A program made the translations under genes and the position numbers. Shown here in pieces: positions 63,403 through 64,000 of a stretch of DNA of 64,000 nt. Every line of letters starts with the position of its first letter. The first letter of the stretch is position 1. The DNA comes from Limnohabitans radicicola. GTDB taxonomy: Bacteria > Pseudomonadota > Gammaproteobacteria > Burkholderiales > Burkholderiaceae_C. The notes beneath the pieces were generated by a model. It was not told the origin of the DNA and did not search any database. It was given only the letters and a program-made list of their open reading frames with translations. The stretch is taken from the NCBI RefSeq assembly GCF_014837235.1, contig NZ_JACYFT010000001.1:372001-436000 (forward strand). Direction: 5' to 3'.

Positions 63403-63435
63403 ACGCCGCCAAGGGTTTGCCCGAGGCGGCGTTTT
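63403..63435 (+). terminator. Terminator after gpmA
   Basis: Stem ACGCCGCC/GGCGGCGT, with an inner GGG/CCC pairing in the 14-nt loop, then TTTT. 16 nt past the gpmA stop. Confidence 0.82.
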
Positions 63436-63492
63436 CACAATGACGCTCGGTGTATATTGGGTCGCCTTGGCAAAAAGAGAATTTCTGACTAC

Positions 63493-64000
63493 ATGAGACA
63501 ACAAATGAAGATCATCGGCTGGGTTGGCGCAGGGGCCCTGGCGGGCGCACTGACCACCGTTTCGCTGCAAACCGTGGCGCGCGGCAACATGGCCCCACTG
63601 CCGCTCGAAGAGCTGCAGCAACTGGCTGCGGTCTTCAGCATGGTCAAGAGCGACTATGTCGAGCCCGTGGACGAGAAAAAGCTGATCACCGAAGCCATCT
63701 CCGGCATGGTCTCCAGTCTGGATCCGCACTCACAGTACTTTGACAAAAAGAGCTTCAAGGAATTTTCCGAAGGCACATCCGGCAAGTTCGTCGGTGTCGG
63801 CATCGAGATCAGCCAGGAAGATGGACTGATCAAGATCGTCTCGCCCATCGAGGGCTCGCCCGCTGACCGCGCAGGGCTCAAGACCAACGACCTGATCACC
63901 AAGATCGATGACACCGCCGTCAAGGGCCTGAGCCTGAACGAAGCGGTCAAGCGCATGCGCGGCGAACCCAAGACCAAAGTGGTGCTGACCGTTTTCCGCA
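63493..64000 (+). CDS. C-terminal processing peptidase CtpA, S41 family (3' truncated by window edge)
   Basis: The first 169 codons of a periplasmic S41 peptidase. From ATG at 63493: MRQQMKIIGWVGAGALAGALTTVSLQ is a signal/anchor; ELQQLAAVFSMVKSDYVEPVDEKKLITEAISGMVSSLDPHSQYF is the family's N-terminal helical part, and EGTSGKFVGVGIEI...SPADRAGLKTNDLITKID is the PDZ domain. The Ser/Lys catalytic dyad lies beyond the window. A second ATG four codons in (MKIIGW) is possible. Confidence 0.93.
   Translation, partial: MRQQMKIIGWVGAGALAGALTTVSLQTVARGNMAPLPLEELQQLAAVFSMVKSDYVEPVDEKKLITEAISGMVSSLDPHSQYFDKKSFKEFSEGTSGKFVGVGIEISQEDGLIKIVSPIEGSPADRAGLKTNDLITKIDDTAVKGLSLNEAVKRMRGEPKTKVVLTVFR

Overview
The window looks like chromosomal DNA of a betaproteobacterium, most likely Burkholderiales/Comamonadaceae (Limnohabitans-, Rhodoferax- or Polaromonas-like). 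This rests on the high GC content, the gene order lolB-ispE-tRNA-Gln-prs-rplY-pth, the BoxR/BoxABCD benzoyl-CoA epoxidation genes, and the formate dehydrogenase genes with their DUF3305/DUF3306 partners. The taxon is an inference from family knowledge; no database was searched. No insertion sequence, integrase, phage gene or CRISPR array was seen.

Layout. Positions 1-22600 are mostly housekeeping: 3' part of tryptophan 2,3-dioxygenase; base-excision repair (mutM/mutY); TPR protein, lolB, ispE; tRNA-Gln; prs, rplY, pth; a ferredoxin; a PHP phosphatase/transporter/YciO/site-2 protease/trpS run; an orphan LuxR-type response regulator; tRNA-Ser, serS, ispH, an FKBP-type isomerase, radC, an Smr protein, a truncated globin and a large FtsX-like permease. 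Positions 22600-50830 are a catabolic and respiratory block: fdhD, a membrane-bound periplasmic formate dehydrogenase (FdhA/B/C plus small exported proteins), a TRAP transporter, formate dehydrogenase maturation genes (TorD-like chaperone, polyferredoxin, DUF3306, DUF3305), a soluble NAD-type formate dehydrogenase (fdsGB fusion and fdsA), then boxA, boxB, boxC and boxR, with boxD and benzoate-CoA ligase divergent. Positions 50880-64000 return to housekeeping: apbC/mrp, a patatin-like lipase, metG, a SulP transporter, scpA, panB-panC, gpsA, secB, grxC, a rhodanese, gpmA and the 5' part of a CtpA protease.

How the genes fit together. Benzoate would be activated by benzoate-CoA ligase, epoxidised by BoxAB and cleaved by BoxC, which releases formate and an aldehyde oxidised by BoxD. 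The fds formate dehydrogenase genes begin 6 nt after the boxA stop codon on the same strand, and a second, periplasmic formate dehydrogenase lies further along. The block therefore appears built to recover the formate released by ring cleavage. BoxR operators are visible as TGCA-N6-TGCA palindromes around a good promoter upstream of boxC and between boxR and boxD. This box-fds coupling, the hairpin-rich boxB-boxA spacer and the transporter lodged inside the formate dehydrogenase gene set are the most interesting points.
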